Part shown: piece after piece, positions 43,981-55,800 of the stretch | Position numbering within the stretch: position 1 is the stretch's first letter | Layout of the letters: every line of letters begins with the position of its first letter | From: Neostapfia colusana | Lineage: Eukaryota > Streptophyta > Magnoliopsida > Poales > Poaceae | Length of the DNA stretch: 64,000 bases | Assembly (NCBI GenBank): GCA_030760725.1 | Contig: JASWHV010000005.1 | Coordinates: 95,610,622 to 95,674,621 of the forward strand | Reading direction: 5' to 3' | Position numbers and translations under genes: made by a program | Notes under the pieces: generated by a model | The model's input: the letters and a program-made list of their open reading frames with translations, nothing else | The model's database searches: none | What the model was told of the DNA's origin: nothing

Positions 43981-45208
43981 ATGGAGAAATAATCCGCAAA
44001 ACCTTGTGTGTTCAGTGGCATTGATTTTCAGGTTTGGAGGGCACGAATGGAGGATTTCATCCAGGCACAAGGCTTCGCAATATGGGAAAAGGTTTACAAG
44101 ACTTATGACATGCAGCCAAATGATCAAGTCATGGCTACGAACATGAGAGATGTCGACAACAACAACAAAGTACGGAACTTGATCATACAAGGATTAACTC
44201 AAAGTAACTTCGACCGTGTTGCACACCTCTGATCTGCACACAATGTGTGGAAAGCACTTTGTGACTACCACGAAGGATCCAACACGATCAAGTAGGTAAG
44301 ACAAGATATGTTCAAGAAAGAATACATGCTCTTCGAGATGCAACCTGGTGAGTCAATCGATGACCTCTTTGCTCGCTTAAATAAAATTCTCAGTAACTTG
44401 CGTAGTGTCAACGTTAATTTCTCAGATGCTGAAAATGCTAGGCAATTACTAAGTGCATTAGACATGTCAATTTGGGAGATGAAAGTTAAAAATATTAATG
44501 AATCTACTTTCATGAGTACACTTACATTAGATGTGTTATATTCTAAGTTAAAAACTCATGAAATTGACATAATATCACGTAAGAACCCCAACAAGTCTCT
44601 TGCATTTGTTTCACAACGTGACATGCCTAGCTCTAGTTAATCTTCATCTTGTGGTACAATTTCTTTGTTGTCCTCTCTAACCCTTGAACAGATTGAAGAG
44701 TTTCTAGAGGAAGAACATGCACTCATCTCTACTCGGTTCTCAAAAGCATTGAAAAATGTGAGAACTAGAAGGAGATGAAGTGCCGGACCTCAACAATGCT
44801 TCAAATGTGGTAAGACAGGAAATTTTCGTACGGATTGCCCTAACCTTTCATGTCCTACTTCCAGTGATGAAATGAAAACTAGGATGAAGCACTTCTCTGC
44901 AAATGATAAGAAAAAGAAGAAGGGTTTTATTGGTACGCCAATTGGTAAATATTTTTATCTCCGCACTTCAAGAACTTGGCTCGAGCGATGTGGACATCGG
45001 AAGTGATGAAGATGGAGATGATTGGTAAACTTATGCTTCATGGCGGGCAAGTCAAGTTCAAGTATGGAGGAGGCAGAACACAACAACAACAATGAAGAGG
45101 TATGTCCTACTTGCGAAGAAATGTGTGATGCCATTTCTCGTACCACTGTTATAGTTAATAAAAAGGACAAAAATCTTAGGGACAATGCTTTTAAAATTGA
45201 GTCACTAG
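43981..45208 (+). pseudogene. gag: copia gag (element J), truncated
   Basis: ATG at 43981. One frame carries the copia-type gag throughout: VFSGIDFQVWRARMEDFI, WKALCDYHEGSNTIK, EYMLFEMQPGESIDDLFARL, then LTLEQIEEFLEEEHALIS. In-frame stops lie at 43990, 44230, 44293, 44638 and 44776, with no frameshift before the zinc knuckle. The knuckle reads CFKCGKTGNFRTDC (about 44796-44840), so the metal-binding His is Asn. A Lys-rich stretch and a degenerate tail follow until F begins at 45209. Confidence 0.85.
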
Positions 45209-48200
45209 TGTAAAGGTCCAAAAAGCATGAATATAAAGAAACTTGAGTTTGCACAAATGAAAAAGGGGGCTGGTTTAAACTTTTTCCACATATGATAACA
45301 CATGAGAGATTCTTCTAAACAAACTTAGGGTTACTTGCATGTTTGGACCCTAGGTGGATTAAACCCACAGAATTGAAGTGCTCAGGTGCATGGGAAAGGT
45401 TTAAAAATAGGATGCACTAAATGTTCAACTCAAATTTCAAATGAGGGAGGACACAATGGTAATTCAAACTGTTGTGTTCAAATTTCTGTTTGCAGCAGCT
45501 AACACAAGAATCAGATTGCATATTTGGATTCCTTAGGTCCAAATTAGTGGGTAGGCAAAGTTTCATCAATTTTGGAAAAGATTTGCTATCCATTTTTCCC
45601 AAAAGGACTTAAATGTGCAAAGAATTCAAATACACATTTGAATTTTGATGAAATTTGCCCAACTATCCAAATGCAGCTCAGTTTTCAATTCCAAACCTTT
45701 GAATTGGACAGTTGCCAGATTTTGGAGGTCTTTTGAGGGACAAGGAGATCCTGCCTGGTGGGACCCACATGTCATTGGGGAGGTTAAAATTGCAAAAAGA
45801 TCTGCAGTCTTCAGGGTTAAGTCTTCCCACTCGAGCAGAGCCGAGGTTCCACCGTGCGACACCGAGAGTGCACCGAGCGACACCTCCTGCTGCGTTTTCC
45901 CTTGCACTGGCGAGCTGTTCTCTCCATCCTCATCCCTCCCAGCCGCGGTCAGCTGTGCCACAACACCGAGAAACCCCCTGTTCTCTCGCTCTCACACGCT
46001 AAAGAACAGAGAAGCCGCTGCCGTGATTGATCGCTCGGGAACTGCTTCCTTTCGCGTGCAATCCTCGGCAACCCAGCAAAACAGCACCACGGGACTTCCC
46101 ACGACCTCCTCGCTCTACCCCCACACGATCTAAGCCACAACAACCAGGGAGCTTCGTGTTTTCGTGGCGGCCGAAAGAAGTCGCGTGGAGGTGCTCTCGT
46201 GGACAGCTTTGCAGAGGGCTGGTCATGCCCGGCAAGAGTATCCTCGGACGCGCTAGAACCCTGTGGTACGAGAATTTTAGAAAATTTGAGAACTACCATG
46301 ACATGAAATACCGAGCGAGAATTTGAGAAAATTTCTCCAGCGGGCACAAACCGACCTTCCAGCACGGTAACTTCAAATTCGACCTCTATTCTCGTTCTTA
46401 GGTCGCCAAATCTTGCACACAGGACCGCAAGTAGTCGGAGATCATGTTCTCTTCACAACCCTAGCTCGTAAACACACATAGCAATTTCTAGGTTTGTCGA
46501 GCATGTCTATGTCGGTACTTCCCAGGCGCACGGTGACAACAGTTTTGCCGCTGTTTCTGAGCCATGTTGAGGCCATGCCAAGCTATCCCATTCTCCACTG
46601 GTGCTTCTGAGCGGTTCGGTCGAGCTTTTGGCGGGCCAAAATGGCCGGGCGACGTCGCCGAAATGGTACCGAGCCGCCGCACCGTCACCGGCTAGGTTAG
46701 AGCCACCGCCGGTCGGGGAAAGTGCCTCCATCGTGTTCAGCACACGATTTTAGGCCCTAGCAGCGAGGGAGATCTCGGGGGCTGGCCGGATGGCGAAGCT
46801 CAGCGCAGCTCCGGCGAGCCCGGCGGTGCGTGAGCGTGGGCGGCCGAAGGTTGAAGAAGACCTGGGGGTCCCGCGTGTCAGCGACAGAAAGTTGAATTTC
46901 TGATCTGCTGCGGCTCTGGGATCTATTGTGGCTGCACGGGAAGAGTTCAGTGGCCCCGTGCGGCTTATACCAGCGACTGACACATGGTTCCCCTGGACCC
47001 ACGCACAGGATTTGAACTTTTCCGGTTTATTTGAATTCCCCAATTTCAATTCAAACTTTAGAACCTCATAACTTTTGCTAGGAAGCTCCAAATTTAATGA
47101 TTCAAATTGGGTTGGATTCAGGTTGAAAAACTCTATCCAAATATGCAAACCAATTTGTAAGAAAGTCATTATTTAATTCTGGAAAAATTATCTAAATCTT
47201 TTCAGCAAAAGAATTTTAGAGGGAGTTTGGTTCATCGAAAAATCCTCAAATTTTGCCAGAATATTCTTTGGTATATTAGTGGACACCTGTAAAAGTTTCA
47301 GCTAATTTGGAGTTGGTTTTCTTAGGAGAATTCTGATATCAAATTTCTGTGTTCAAATGAATACAGAAACAATTTCAGTGAATTTCCAAATATTGGAAAT
47401 TCAGTTCTGGGCAATTTCTAGTTCCACAAATCCTAGAAAAATTCATGCATGCTCCATGAGCTATGTTTGAAATTGTAGTTCACTTGAATTTGCATGAAAG
47501 TGCAAATTTATTCAGAATTAATTCCTTTTTGCCTAAGTTCTTAGGGAACTGTTCTGAGTGATCTACACATTGGAAATTTCAAAATTTTGGTCCAGATTAC
47601 TTTCTTGTGACAAGGAACTCACAAGAAAAATTCCAGCTCCATTGGAGCTCTGGATCACATCTGTGATGTTCAACCTATTTAGATGAGTATCACTCAAGTG
47701 ATGAAAAACATATTCTCACTTGATCATAGCATTTAACCCAAACCCAAACCACTAGCACCAGTGTCATTTTATGTTCTTAAACAGAGTTCCAGTTTTTTAA
47801 CTCGTCATTAGAATTTGTTAGCAATATCTTTACAATTAAATCCATATGCATATTCATTACGTGTAGCATCTACGTGAAGAATTTGAAGCAATTTGAGTGA
47901 AGATCAAAGAAGGAGGAAAAGTGAGTGATCAAGCCTCAAGTGGGCTTCACTAACGGAACCTCATATATATAAGTCCCCTGAAAAACAAAGGCAAGCCCCG
48001 GTTTGCATCAAAACTTACAAGTTTTTATTTGTATTCCCTTTATATTGTCTAGCATTTAGTTTATTGCATTAAGTCTAGATGGTATGAAACTCCAAATGCA
48101 TGACACAGAAAACCCTGGAGTACAATGTAGAGTAGGTTATTAATTGGTTTATATAACTGCTGATCTCAAGTTAACAAAAGTGGATTAAAAGAGGCATAAC

Positions 48201-48649
48201 TCGAGTAGGCAGTTTCCTACTCATGAACCGGGATTAAGGGGGATCAATCGGAGGAGTTGGGAATTGATCCTCATAGTTGGGAATGGAGACCGGGCAGTGG
48301 ATGGAAGGCTCAAGGGCGTGGTCCTGTGAACCTAGTCTATGTCTGAGTCGATTAAGGCCCGTTCTCGTGTGCGGCCCTGTGGGACAAGTTTGAGTTGTGT
48401 ACCGGATGCATACTGGCAATATGGGACCCAAGAAACCGATGTAACATGTTAACCTGGGTGTCGAGGCATATCTCACGTCTAATGCAGATGCTTAAAGGAT
48501 AGATGTGATACCCTCATTTCTGGTTTCTGCATGTATTCATGTTTCATGTAGAGAAAACATTTTAAAAGAAGTGGGAACAGAGAAAAATATCAAAAGGATA
48601 GCCAATAAGTGCCGAATCCAGTTCACAGGGAGCGCCGAAGACAACTTCC

Positions 48650-49345
48650 GCGGCCCGCTGGCCACGTGACGTGTTCGGAGCTCATCCCTGCGGAGTGGGG
48701 AGAGGTCCGCCACTAAACTGGTTACGTGGCAGGCTCGGGGCTCATCTCCGCAAAGGGTGAGAGGTCCGACCCTGTGGGACACGTGTTGCCCCTAGAGCTA
48801 GCCTCTGCGGAAGAAGCAAAGGCAGTTCCGCAGGACACATGTCACCTTCGGAGCTAGTCACCGTGGAAATCAGAAAACCCGTCCCGCGGGATACGTGTCG
48901 ATCTCGGAGATCACCCCCGAGAAGTCCGGTTCTATTGGACACGTGTCACCACCGTAGCTTATCTCCGGGAGGTCCGTCACTGTTGGACACGTGTTCATCT
49001 CGGAGCTCGTCTCTGAGGAAAAAGGAAAGTCCGGCGATACTTGACGCGTGGCATTTATGGAGCTCACCTCCGAAGAGAGGGAGGTCGGGAATGGATACGT
49101 GGCACACCCGGAGCCACCTCCGGAGAGAGGAAAGGTACGGCACTGACACGAGGCGTGCGCGGAGCCACCTTCGAATAGAGAGGAGGTCCCGACCGCTAGG
49201 ATACGTGGTGCATACGGAGCTCACCTCCGAAAGAGAAGGGAGGTCTCGCTCGCTTGACACGCAGCACAACCGGAGCTCGTCTCTGCGGAAAGGAGGAGAC
49301 AAGGCCCGATGGACACATGGAGCTTCCGGAGCTCATCACCGAGGG
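48650..49345. repeat. Minisatellite with ACGT core, about 13 units of about 55 bp
   Basis: Units built as a GACACGTGTC or ATACGTGGC-like core, CGGAGCTC, a CTCCGNGG-like stretch, then GAGGTCCG. Cores occur near 48664, 48724, 48779, 48836, 48891, 48940, 48987, 49044, 49096, 49146, 49201, 49257 and 49312 (spacing 47-60). CACGTG and ACGTGTC are G-box and ABRE-type bZIP sites. The array lies upstream of the TATA box. Long ORFs on both strands here are repeat translations. Confidence 0.9.
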
Positions 49346-49532
49346 GTAACGAGTTCTGGAACGGTTTTTGGATTCTGTACGCATAGAAATATCGGTACGG
49401 AGAGGAAACTGACCTGAATTCCACAATGTTACCGCACCAAATCAACTAAAGATAAGTTGTTAAGATTCAACAACAATCTGAATAGGACTCTTATTCGAAG
49501 TCCAATCAGATTAGGACTCTTCTTCTCCCGAT

Positions 49533-49541
49533 TATAAATAG
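49533..49541 (+). promoter_or_regulatory. TATA box of delta solo LTR
   Basis: TATAAATAG, about 190 bases after the minisatellite. It is followed by a C-rich region and, near 49720, a donor-like AAG|GTAGGT. Transcription would start near 49565-49575 (inferred). Confidence 0.7.
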
Positions 49542-50045
49542 AACCCAGAACCCTTGGCCGAAACCACAAACTTCTTTTCCAACTCCTGAGCCGACGACTT
49601 AGAGCCCTAGCCCCAACTCGCCGAGTACGCCATCGCCGGAGTTCAGCGAGGAAGATCACCGGAAGAGAGCCCCAACGATCTATCTGATCAGAGAAGGACC
49701 CCGAGACCGAGAAGAACGTAAGGTAGGTCTCCAATACCACCTTACGATATCGTTATGTTTTCTTTGCATCTGTTCTTCGATTTCCTTTCGAACAGAAGCT
49801 TTCTCGTGGACAGATCACTTGTTGATCGGGTTGATCTTAAGACAAGGTCATCGCCACGTCCACATCTGATCCGAACACCTCTGTTCATCGTAAAACCATG
49901 CAAGCCATGCAAGGACATGTACAAACCGACCTAATGAAACTAAACTGCATTATAGGATAGCCTGCATACGCATCATCGCATCTAGTTTAAAGTTTGTGCA
50001 TGGTGTTGATTGTTATGAATCTTGTATGTGCGTGATCCTGTATAG

Positions 50046-50129
50046 AAGGACAAGCTCAGAGAGCTGTCTACGACGAGCTGCAACAACAAGGTTTCGAGAT
50101 CCAAGAGCAACTGGAACTGCAAGAACAAG
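50046..50129 (+). other. LTR micro-ORF, first exon-like segment (delta)
   Basis: An 84-base open segment after CTGTATAG, ending CAAG|GCAAGTG, a near-perfect GC-type donor. The frame reads AQRAVYDELQQQG and ends LELQEQ. It is very rich in Gln and Glu, as in the other families. No ATG in the segment. Confidence 0.5.
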
Positions 50130-50925
50130 GCAAGTGCCCCTTGACCATATTGATCCTATGTTTTGGGAAAAACTGTTTTGTTTTGCGAAAAGGTGTGTGT
50201 GCTAAGTCAAACATGATGGGAAACCCTTTTTATAGGAGTTTACTAGCTTTGGTTAAACCACCCTTGTCGCCTGCGAAGTTTATGAGTCGGGTATGGTTTT
50301 TACTTTTATGCTTCGCCGAGTCCATGGGATTGGGAAGCGAGATAGATGTGTCTAGCTAACTGCACTCGTAATGATAATGAGGAACTGATATTGTTAATAA
50401 ACATGGATTGGAGGGAGATCTACGCAAGCCGAGTTTGTGAATGAGGTAGCATGAGATGGTGGTTTGCTTGCCGTAGATCTAAGGACCGGTTCATGCGAGC
50501 ACATGCCAGGATAACAGTGCCACCACAAGGCCAAGTATGGGTGCGGCTTAGCTGACTAATTAGGTAAGTTGCTAGATTGTTATGGACCATGGAAGGCGCG
50601 GGGAATGGGAGTCGAGTGAGGACTGCCCTGGGAACTGCATGGCACAAGAGGGGGCCCGTGGGTGGGAGAATTGGATATTCTAGCCTGCCGGTGAAACCTT
50701 AGTGAGTCCATACATCTAGTAGCCCCTTTGTAAAGGCTATTTTGTGATCTCTTGACCATACACCGACGGTTTTGTACTGGTATAATGGAGGTTCTGTAGT
50801 CGCCGACGGGTGACAAAATGACAAACTTGTGGGTAAAGAGGTGCAAACTCTGCAGAGTTCTAAAACTATCATGATAGCCGAGCTTACGGTCACGAGCGCC
50901 TGGCCAACTTCCAAGATTAGTTGGG

Positions 50926-51003
50926 ATGGTCATTGGATATGGTTATTGGATATGGTTATTGGTTATGGTTTGGTTATGGTTTGGTTTTGGTTTGGTTTTT
51001 GGG
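50926..51003. repeat. Short tandem repeat (GGTTATT/TGGTTTGG type)
   Basis: Degenerate repeats of GGATATGGTTATT, passing into GGTTTGGTTAT and then GGTTTTGGTTT, within the delta solo LTR. Noncoding low complexity. Confidence 0.8.
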
Positions 51004-51418
51004 ACTGTTGAGTCCGGGTGATAAGATGGGTTGCATGACTATTGAGTCATGGCAACAAGGTTGGTCTCGGTGGGAGACGAAGTTGTTTTATGAGATGAAA
51101 TGGTAGCGAATACGAGATGGTATTTGTGAGATGGTAGCGAATACGAGGAGGTATTCGTGAGCAAGAATGAGATTTATTGATGTCTGGTTGTGATATGGAA
51201 GGTAATAAACATAATGGAGGTATGATCAGTATTTTTATACATGTTGGGATTACATTCACTTAAAGATAAGTTGCCGTTTATCGTGGTTTTTGATAAATAA
51301 CTTTGCTTTCTGCAATGAGCCTTTTTATACCTACCTTGTTATGAGCCACATATCATATTTTCCCGCACTTGCTGAGTACATCATTGTACTCAAACTTGCA
51401 TTATTATTTCATCATCAG

Positions 51419-51459
51419 CAACAGGAGAAGATTTCTATGAAGACCAAGTGGAGCATTAG
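51419..51459 (+). other. LTR micro-ORF, second exon-like segment (delta)
   Basis: A 41-base segment after the pyrimidine-rich TTTCATCATCAG. In the phase matching 50046-50129 it reads TGEDFYEDQVEH then TAG. The DFYED motif resembles GFYEEG of the alpha copies. Implied intron 1,289 bases, GC-AG. Confidence 0.45.
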
Positions 51460-52781
51460 GCGTGTGATCTGTTCTCAACCTTCCCTGTGGGGATGGAGTA
51501 GGGATGGAACCATTGCTGCCTAGAATTGCTTCCGCATTAGTAATAAGACTTCCGCTGCATAGAAATAAGACTTTCGCTGTGAGCATGAGTCCAAGACTCA
51601 TGAAACATTGTAATAAACTCTGTTATTTGTGGTTATATATATATTATGAATTCAGTTTGTGGAACATATGTGTATGTGTGATGAACATCCTGGGCACACA
51701 TATGCATCAGTTCTCGGTTCCGTGGTTTTCCACAGAATTGAGGGCGTCACAATAGAGAAGTCGGCTCTACGAGGGTTTGCCATAGTGACACTTAATCCCA
51801 GTCGGTGGGACCGGTTCGACATTTGGGTGTCGTGTGAAAGGTTGCCACGTACGCCGTCAGTGATGGTTGCTGTGTGCAACGTCGAGTACCGGCGTACGTG
51901 TCATGTCAACCGGGTGTTTTTGATTGCAATCACCGTCGCTCGCGGTAGCGAGCATACTTCTACACTGAGTCGTGACGTAGTAATAAACTGCGAAACATTT
52001 AATATGCTTCGTGAGTCCTCATATTGGAGATGAGGAAATGATCAACACTTCATTAAATTTATTTTCCACCTTGGGCTAGTAGCGTCGAGGCAAAGCGTTT
52101 CTTGTTTGATTGTGGAGTCTCGACGTTCATGGCGCAAGGTCTGTATGGGTCTAGGGTATCTCACTAAAGTTACTTTCACCTCGGGCAAGTGACATCGAGA
52201 TGAATCGTTTCTTGTTTGATTGTGGAGTCTCGATGCAAATTGTGCGAGGATTATAAAACTTGCTTAAAACTTGAAGTAAGGATTCTCCTTTAGCTAAATT
52301 TCATCCTTTGTGCAAACTTCTATATTCAGCCCTCTACTTTCAGCATGTAGAGTTTCATGATTAGGGTGACGGTTAAGTCTTGCTGAGCTTCATGCTCACA
52401 GATACTGCATGAGTTGTTTTGCAGGTAATAACACTACGCTTATAAGTAGGGTTGTCCGGTGAGACTCGGATCCCTACGAGGGATGAACTCATGGAAACCC
52501 CGCCGCTGCTATTGTGATGGTGTCACTTGTGAGAAGGGTCCGCGGGCAGGACGTCTTCTCTTTTGGTTAGCCTAGATATGAGGCATGAGTTGTATTAGTC
52601 TTCCGCTGTAGATTATTTTGAGAAATATTTGTAAAATTTTACACTTTGTAAGCTTACTCTTGATTTATTTAATATGATACTTTATTATGTGTGTTGTTGG
52701 GTGCCGCATCGCACGGCACCACCCAATGCGATTCCCGGGCGAGTGGCACGGCCCCGTGATCGGGACCAGGCCCTCACAGCG

Positions 52782-52793
52782 TGGTATCAGAGC
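52782..52793 (+). promoter_or_regulatory. Primer binding site of element F
   Basis: TGGTATCAGAGC three bases after the 5' LTR end (CCCTCACA GCG). Confidence 0.92.
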
Positions 52794-53652
52794 CGCATTG
52801 GTAATAGCACACTGAATAAGGATCGTATTACGACAAAAACTTAGGATACGGTGAGTAAATGGTATTAGGCCCATATAAGGACTATAGTAGTATAGTTACT
52901 TAAAGTGGCATGACTAACATATGTGTTATAAATCCGAATTTTGATTATGTAACGATGCACCTACGCTCAGGTATGCATGGTAAGAAACGCCACCGAAAGC
53001 GGTTCAATTTTGGTTAGCTCCCTGACAAGGAAAGTGGTTCAGGGATAGGTCTCACAGCTTGATTGAGACGTCAACATGAAACTCTTGGACTCTTCATGTT
53101 CCTGAGTTCATATGAAACGCTGATCCCTGGCATGCATTAGGCAAGAAAGTGGAGACCCCATCTTGTGGTCAGTAACACGATAGTGTGTTCTTCTAGAAAT
53201 AGCCTAGGAGGACATACGCAGCGCTTGCCATCGGCGTGCCCTGCAGGGCAGTAGGTGGTATCTGTTGGGTTGATAAAATTCCCAACCGTGACGACCAGTT
53301 CGCGCTCTACTTGGGTTCCATGTCGTGTGGTGTGAAAACGCGGCCATATACCTTGAGACGTGACTTGACTCAAGGACGGCTGTTGAAATGTCGCTGTCAA
53401 CACTTCCCCCGGGCCTGCACAGGGCAGCCCGCGGAGGTTCTTTTTTGGAGGGGCTAGTCCCTCACAGAGATCTTGAGCGTTAGGGACAAAGGAAGGAGAA
53501 GGTTGACACAGAGATTTTTTACATGGTTCAGGCCGCTGGAGCGTAAAACCCTATGTCCATTATGAGCAGAGGTGCTCGTTGTATTGCGTGAGTGTTGAGC
53601 GTCTGAGTGAGTGTGCAAAAAGCCAAACTCCTTGCAATGTTGCCTACCCGAG

Positions 53653-53661
53653 CCTTTTATA
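53653..53661 (-). promoter_or_regulatory. TATA box of the 1.28-kb solo LTR
   Basis: The minus strand reads ACTATAAAAGGCTCGGG, a strong TATA match about 400 bases downstream of the minisatellite. The start would be near 53620-53630 (inferred). Confidence 0.65.
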
Positions 53662-54061
53662 GTCCAAGGCTCGGGCGGCTTACAAGGTGGGCCTGGGACC
53701 CGACACGTGGTCCCGGGGAGATTGCCTGCTATCTAACGTATCCTGCAGTTATGGCGGTAGTTGTCTCTGGCGAGGGCTTCTGAGTCTTCATCTTGCCGCC
53801 CTGCCCACGCCGCAAGATAGGCGTAGTGGTTGATGACGGCAGGGGAGGCAGGGGATGTCTTGTCACTGTGTTTATTGGTGTAGAGCTTCTGACGTGGCAT
53901 GCCAGTCTTCACTGCGATGCGATTGGGCGCAACGGCACCTGACAGCGGCGTGCTCCACGTCTCCGCACCTTGGGAAGGCGTGGGTCTTGAATACCTTGTA
54001 CGGACAAGGTATGATGTGTCTTTACTCTTGCTGCCTACCGCTCGGGGGCAGGTAGGGCTGT

Positions 54062-54595
54062 TCTGTTGGCCACGTGGCGGGCCCGGAGCTCTCCTCTGAG
54101 GAGAGGGAGGTCCGGCACCGCTCGACATGTGGAGCCTTCGGAGCTCTCCCAGCGGAGGGGGAGGTCTGGCTCTGCTGGCCACGTGGCGGGCTCGGAGCTC
54201 TCCTCTGAGGAGAGGGAGGTCCGGCTCCGCTGGACACATGGAGCCTTCGGAGCTCTCCCTGCGGAGAATTGAGGTCCGGCTCTGCTGGCCACGTGGCGGG
54301 CCCGGAGCTCTCCTCTGAGGAGAGGGAGGTCCGGCCACGCTGGACACGTGGAGCCTTCGGAGCTCTCCCTGTGGAGAAGGGCTGTCCGGCTCTGCTGGCC
54401 ACGTGGCGGGCCTGGAGCTCTCCTCTGAGGAGAGGGAGGTCCGGCCCCGCTGGACACGTGGAGTCTTCCGAGCTCTCCCTGCGGAGAAGGGAGGTCCGGC
54501 TCTGCCGGCCACGCGGCGGGCCTGGAGCTCTCCTCTGATGAGAGGGAGGTCCGGCCCCGCGCGACACGTGGGGCTTTCGGAGTTTGCCCCTGCGG
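54062..54595. repeat. Minisatellite with ACGT core, about 10 units of about 55 bp (five 110-bp dimers)
   Basis: Alternating cores CCACGTGGCGGG and GACACGTGGAG, each followed by CGGAGCTC, a CTCNGAGGAGA or CTGCGGAGA stretch, then GGGAGGTCCGG. Cores lie near 54070, 54123, 54180, 54234, 54290, 54344, 54400, 54455, 54510 and 54563. Unit length and consensus match the array in the delta solo LTR (48650-49345). Overlapping ORFs of up to 309 codons across it are repeat artefacts. Confidence 0.92.
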
Positions 54596-55800
54596 TAGGG
54601 GCAAAAGTTCTTACGCGATTTCCCCTGTGCGCAGGGGTACCCCATATTGAGGGTACCGACAACGGCCGTATGGAAATGATACGGGGCGTATGTTTTTAGT
54701 ATGATATGGAACTGCCTGAAATGAGAAAAACCTATGTGTGCATCATCATTGAGTGTTCTTCTGCAGGTACTAACCACGTACGTATCCTGTGTAGTACACG
54801 TGTGCGAGTGACCGTCTTAGTGCCACAATTGAGACGTATATACAGGTATAATCTTGTTAGGTTTTCTTTTGGTGAGGCTACGTAGTACCGACATTGTTCT
54901 TACGGTGCCTCGACGCCGTACTAAACTTAATAACCTCTTCCCTATTAAGAAATGATTCATGATCTAAATTTCAACAAAAAATGGAAGTTTGAAACAAATA
55001 TTAGTTACTAAACTCTTATTTTGAACTAAGATTCACATGAGAGACTGTCTAGGTTTCAAAGATTTCAAAAACGGAGTGCTCTGTTCCTGGCAGGAATTCT
55101 TGCTGGACTTTGACAGAGCATAACTCTGAGTAGCTTTAACCAATTAAGATGTATTATAAATCTGGAAAGATTTTTATGTGCTCTACAACTTATTTGTAGA
55201 CCTCCAGAGCAAAATCACACGTTAAGTTGGTGAAAAGTCCAGTTGAAGGCAAACTGTTCAGAACCAGGACAGCAGAAAAACCTCTCTTGACCTTTCTGTT
55301 TTTAAGCCATAACTTGCTGTAGAAAAATCCCTAAGGAGCCTATGATACACCTTTGGAAATGTTATGAGATATGCAACATTGTTGTTGTTCAATGTTGGTT
55401 CAGATTCATATTGTATCTGTGCATACAACAGTGATAAAGTCAGCCACATACTAAGGAGATGCTGGCAAATTTTATCCAGAAATTCTGTCAACTTTGACCA
55501 ATCATAACTTTTGGTCCAGAAGTGATATGGAGGCATTTGAATACTCGTTGGAAAGATATTGAAGTTAACCTTAACTTTGGTATTCAACTTGAGTTATGAA
55601 AGTGCTTTTAACTGGATCGAAATCTGGTTTGTTTGAGGACTGGTCAATCTGCTTTTAAATCCTTGCTGTTAGTTACATCGGTTTGCGCTTAAATCATTTT
55701 GCTTACATGTTAAGGTTTCATTATCAGTGTTTCACTACTTTGTTCATGGAATAAATCAAGTGATAGTGTTGAACTGATAATGAACTCTTGCAATTGCAGA

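Larger units (their letters stand above)
42329..45208 (+). mobile_element. Ty1/copia element J, 5' part
   Basis: Plus-strand copia element: LTR 42329-43919, primer binding site, gag remnant. It inserted in the LTR of I (candidate TSD CTTCA, 42324-42328) and was interrupted by F at 45209. The polymerase region and right LTR are off-window. Confidence 0.8.
48504..51751 (+). mobile_element. Solo LTR, family delta (3248 bp)
   Basis: TGTGATACCC...GGGCGTCACA with perfect duplications ATAGA at 48499-48503 and 51752-51756. It interrupts the F LTR. The beta sequence left of it (to 48503) continues at 51757, matching B near 21200. It contains a minisatellite, a TATA box and both micro-ORF segments. 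There is no internal retrotransposon sequence. Confidence 0.95.
45209..52778 (+). repeat. 5' LTR of element F (family beta), containing a delta solo LTR
   Basis: Starts TGTAAAGGTCC at 45209 and ends CCCTCACA at 52778, three bases before the primer binding site. Removing the delta insert and one TSD leaves about 4.3 kb, collinear with the B LTR 17996-22112. The GC-rich core is at 45830-46900. ORFs there (for example 45645-46133) lack counterparts in B and are not called genes. Confidence 0.88.
53381..54661 (-). mobile_element. Solo LTR, 1281 bp, unassigned family
   Basis: Flanked by perfect duplications ACGGC (53376-53380 and 54662-54666) inside the F leader, and absent from the collinear H leader. 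On minus it starts TGTCGGTACCCTC and ends CATTTCAACA. The minus-strand TATA box and the minisatellite upstream of it support minus orientation. TGTCGG starts are common in grass Ty3/gypsy Tat-type LTRs, but the superfamily is not provable here. Confidence 0.85.
52794..55800 (+). other. Leader of element F with candidate intron
   Basis: Untranslated leader, homologous to those of H and A, containing the solo LTR 53381-54661. A strong donor ACG|GTGAGTAAA lies at 52848-52859 (intron start 52851), and CAATTGCAG ends at 55799 one base before the gag ATG. It lacks an ORF0. Only fragments of open frame are present, none conserved with H. Confidence 0.65.

Noticed and set aside
48839..49417. 192-codon plus-strand ORF
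   Set aside because: Same cause: it tracks the ACGT minisatellite of the delta solo LTR and has no family-like motif.
52782..52793. tRNA-like sequence TGGTATCAGAGC
   Set aside because: It is a primer binding site complementary to a tRNA 3' end. No cloverleaf-forming sequence surrounds it.
53733..54662. 309-codon minus-strand ORF, with 251- and 189-codon ORFs overlapping in other frames
   Set aside because: They are translations of the 55-bp minisatellite. Several frames on both strands are open at once because the unit lacks stops.
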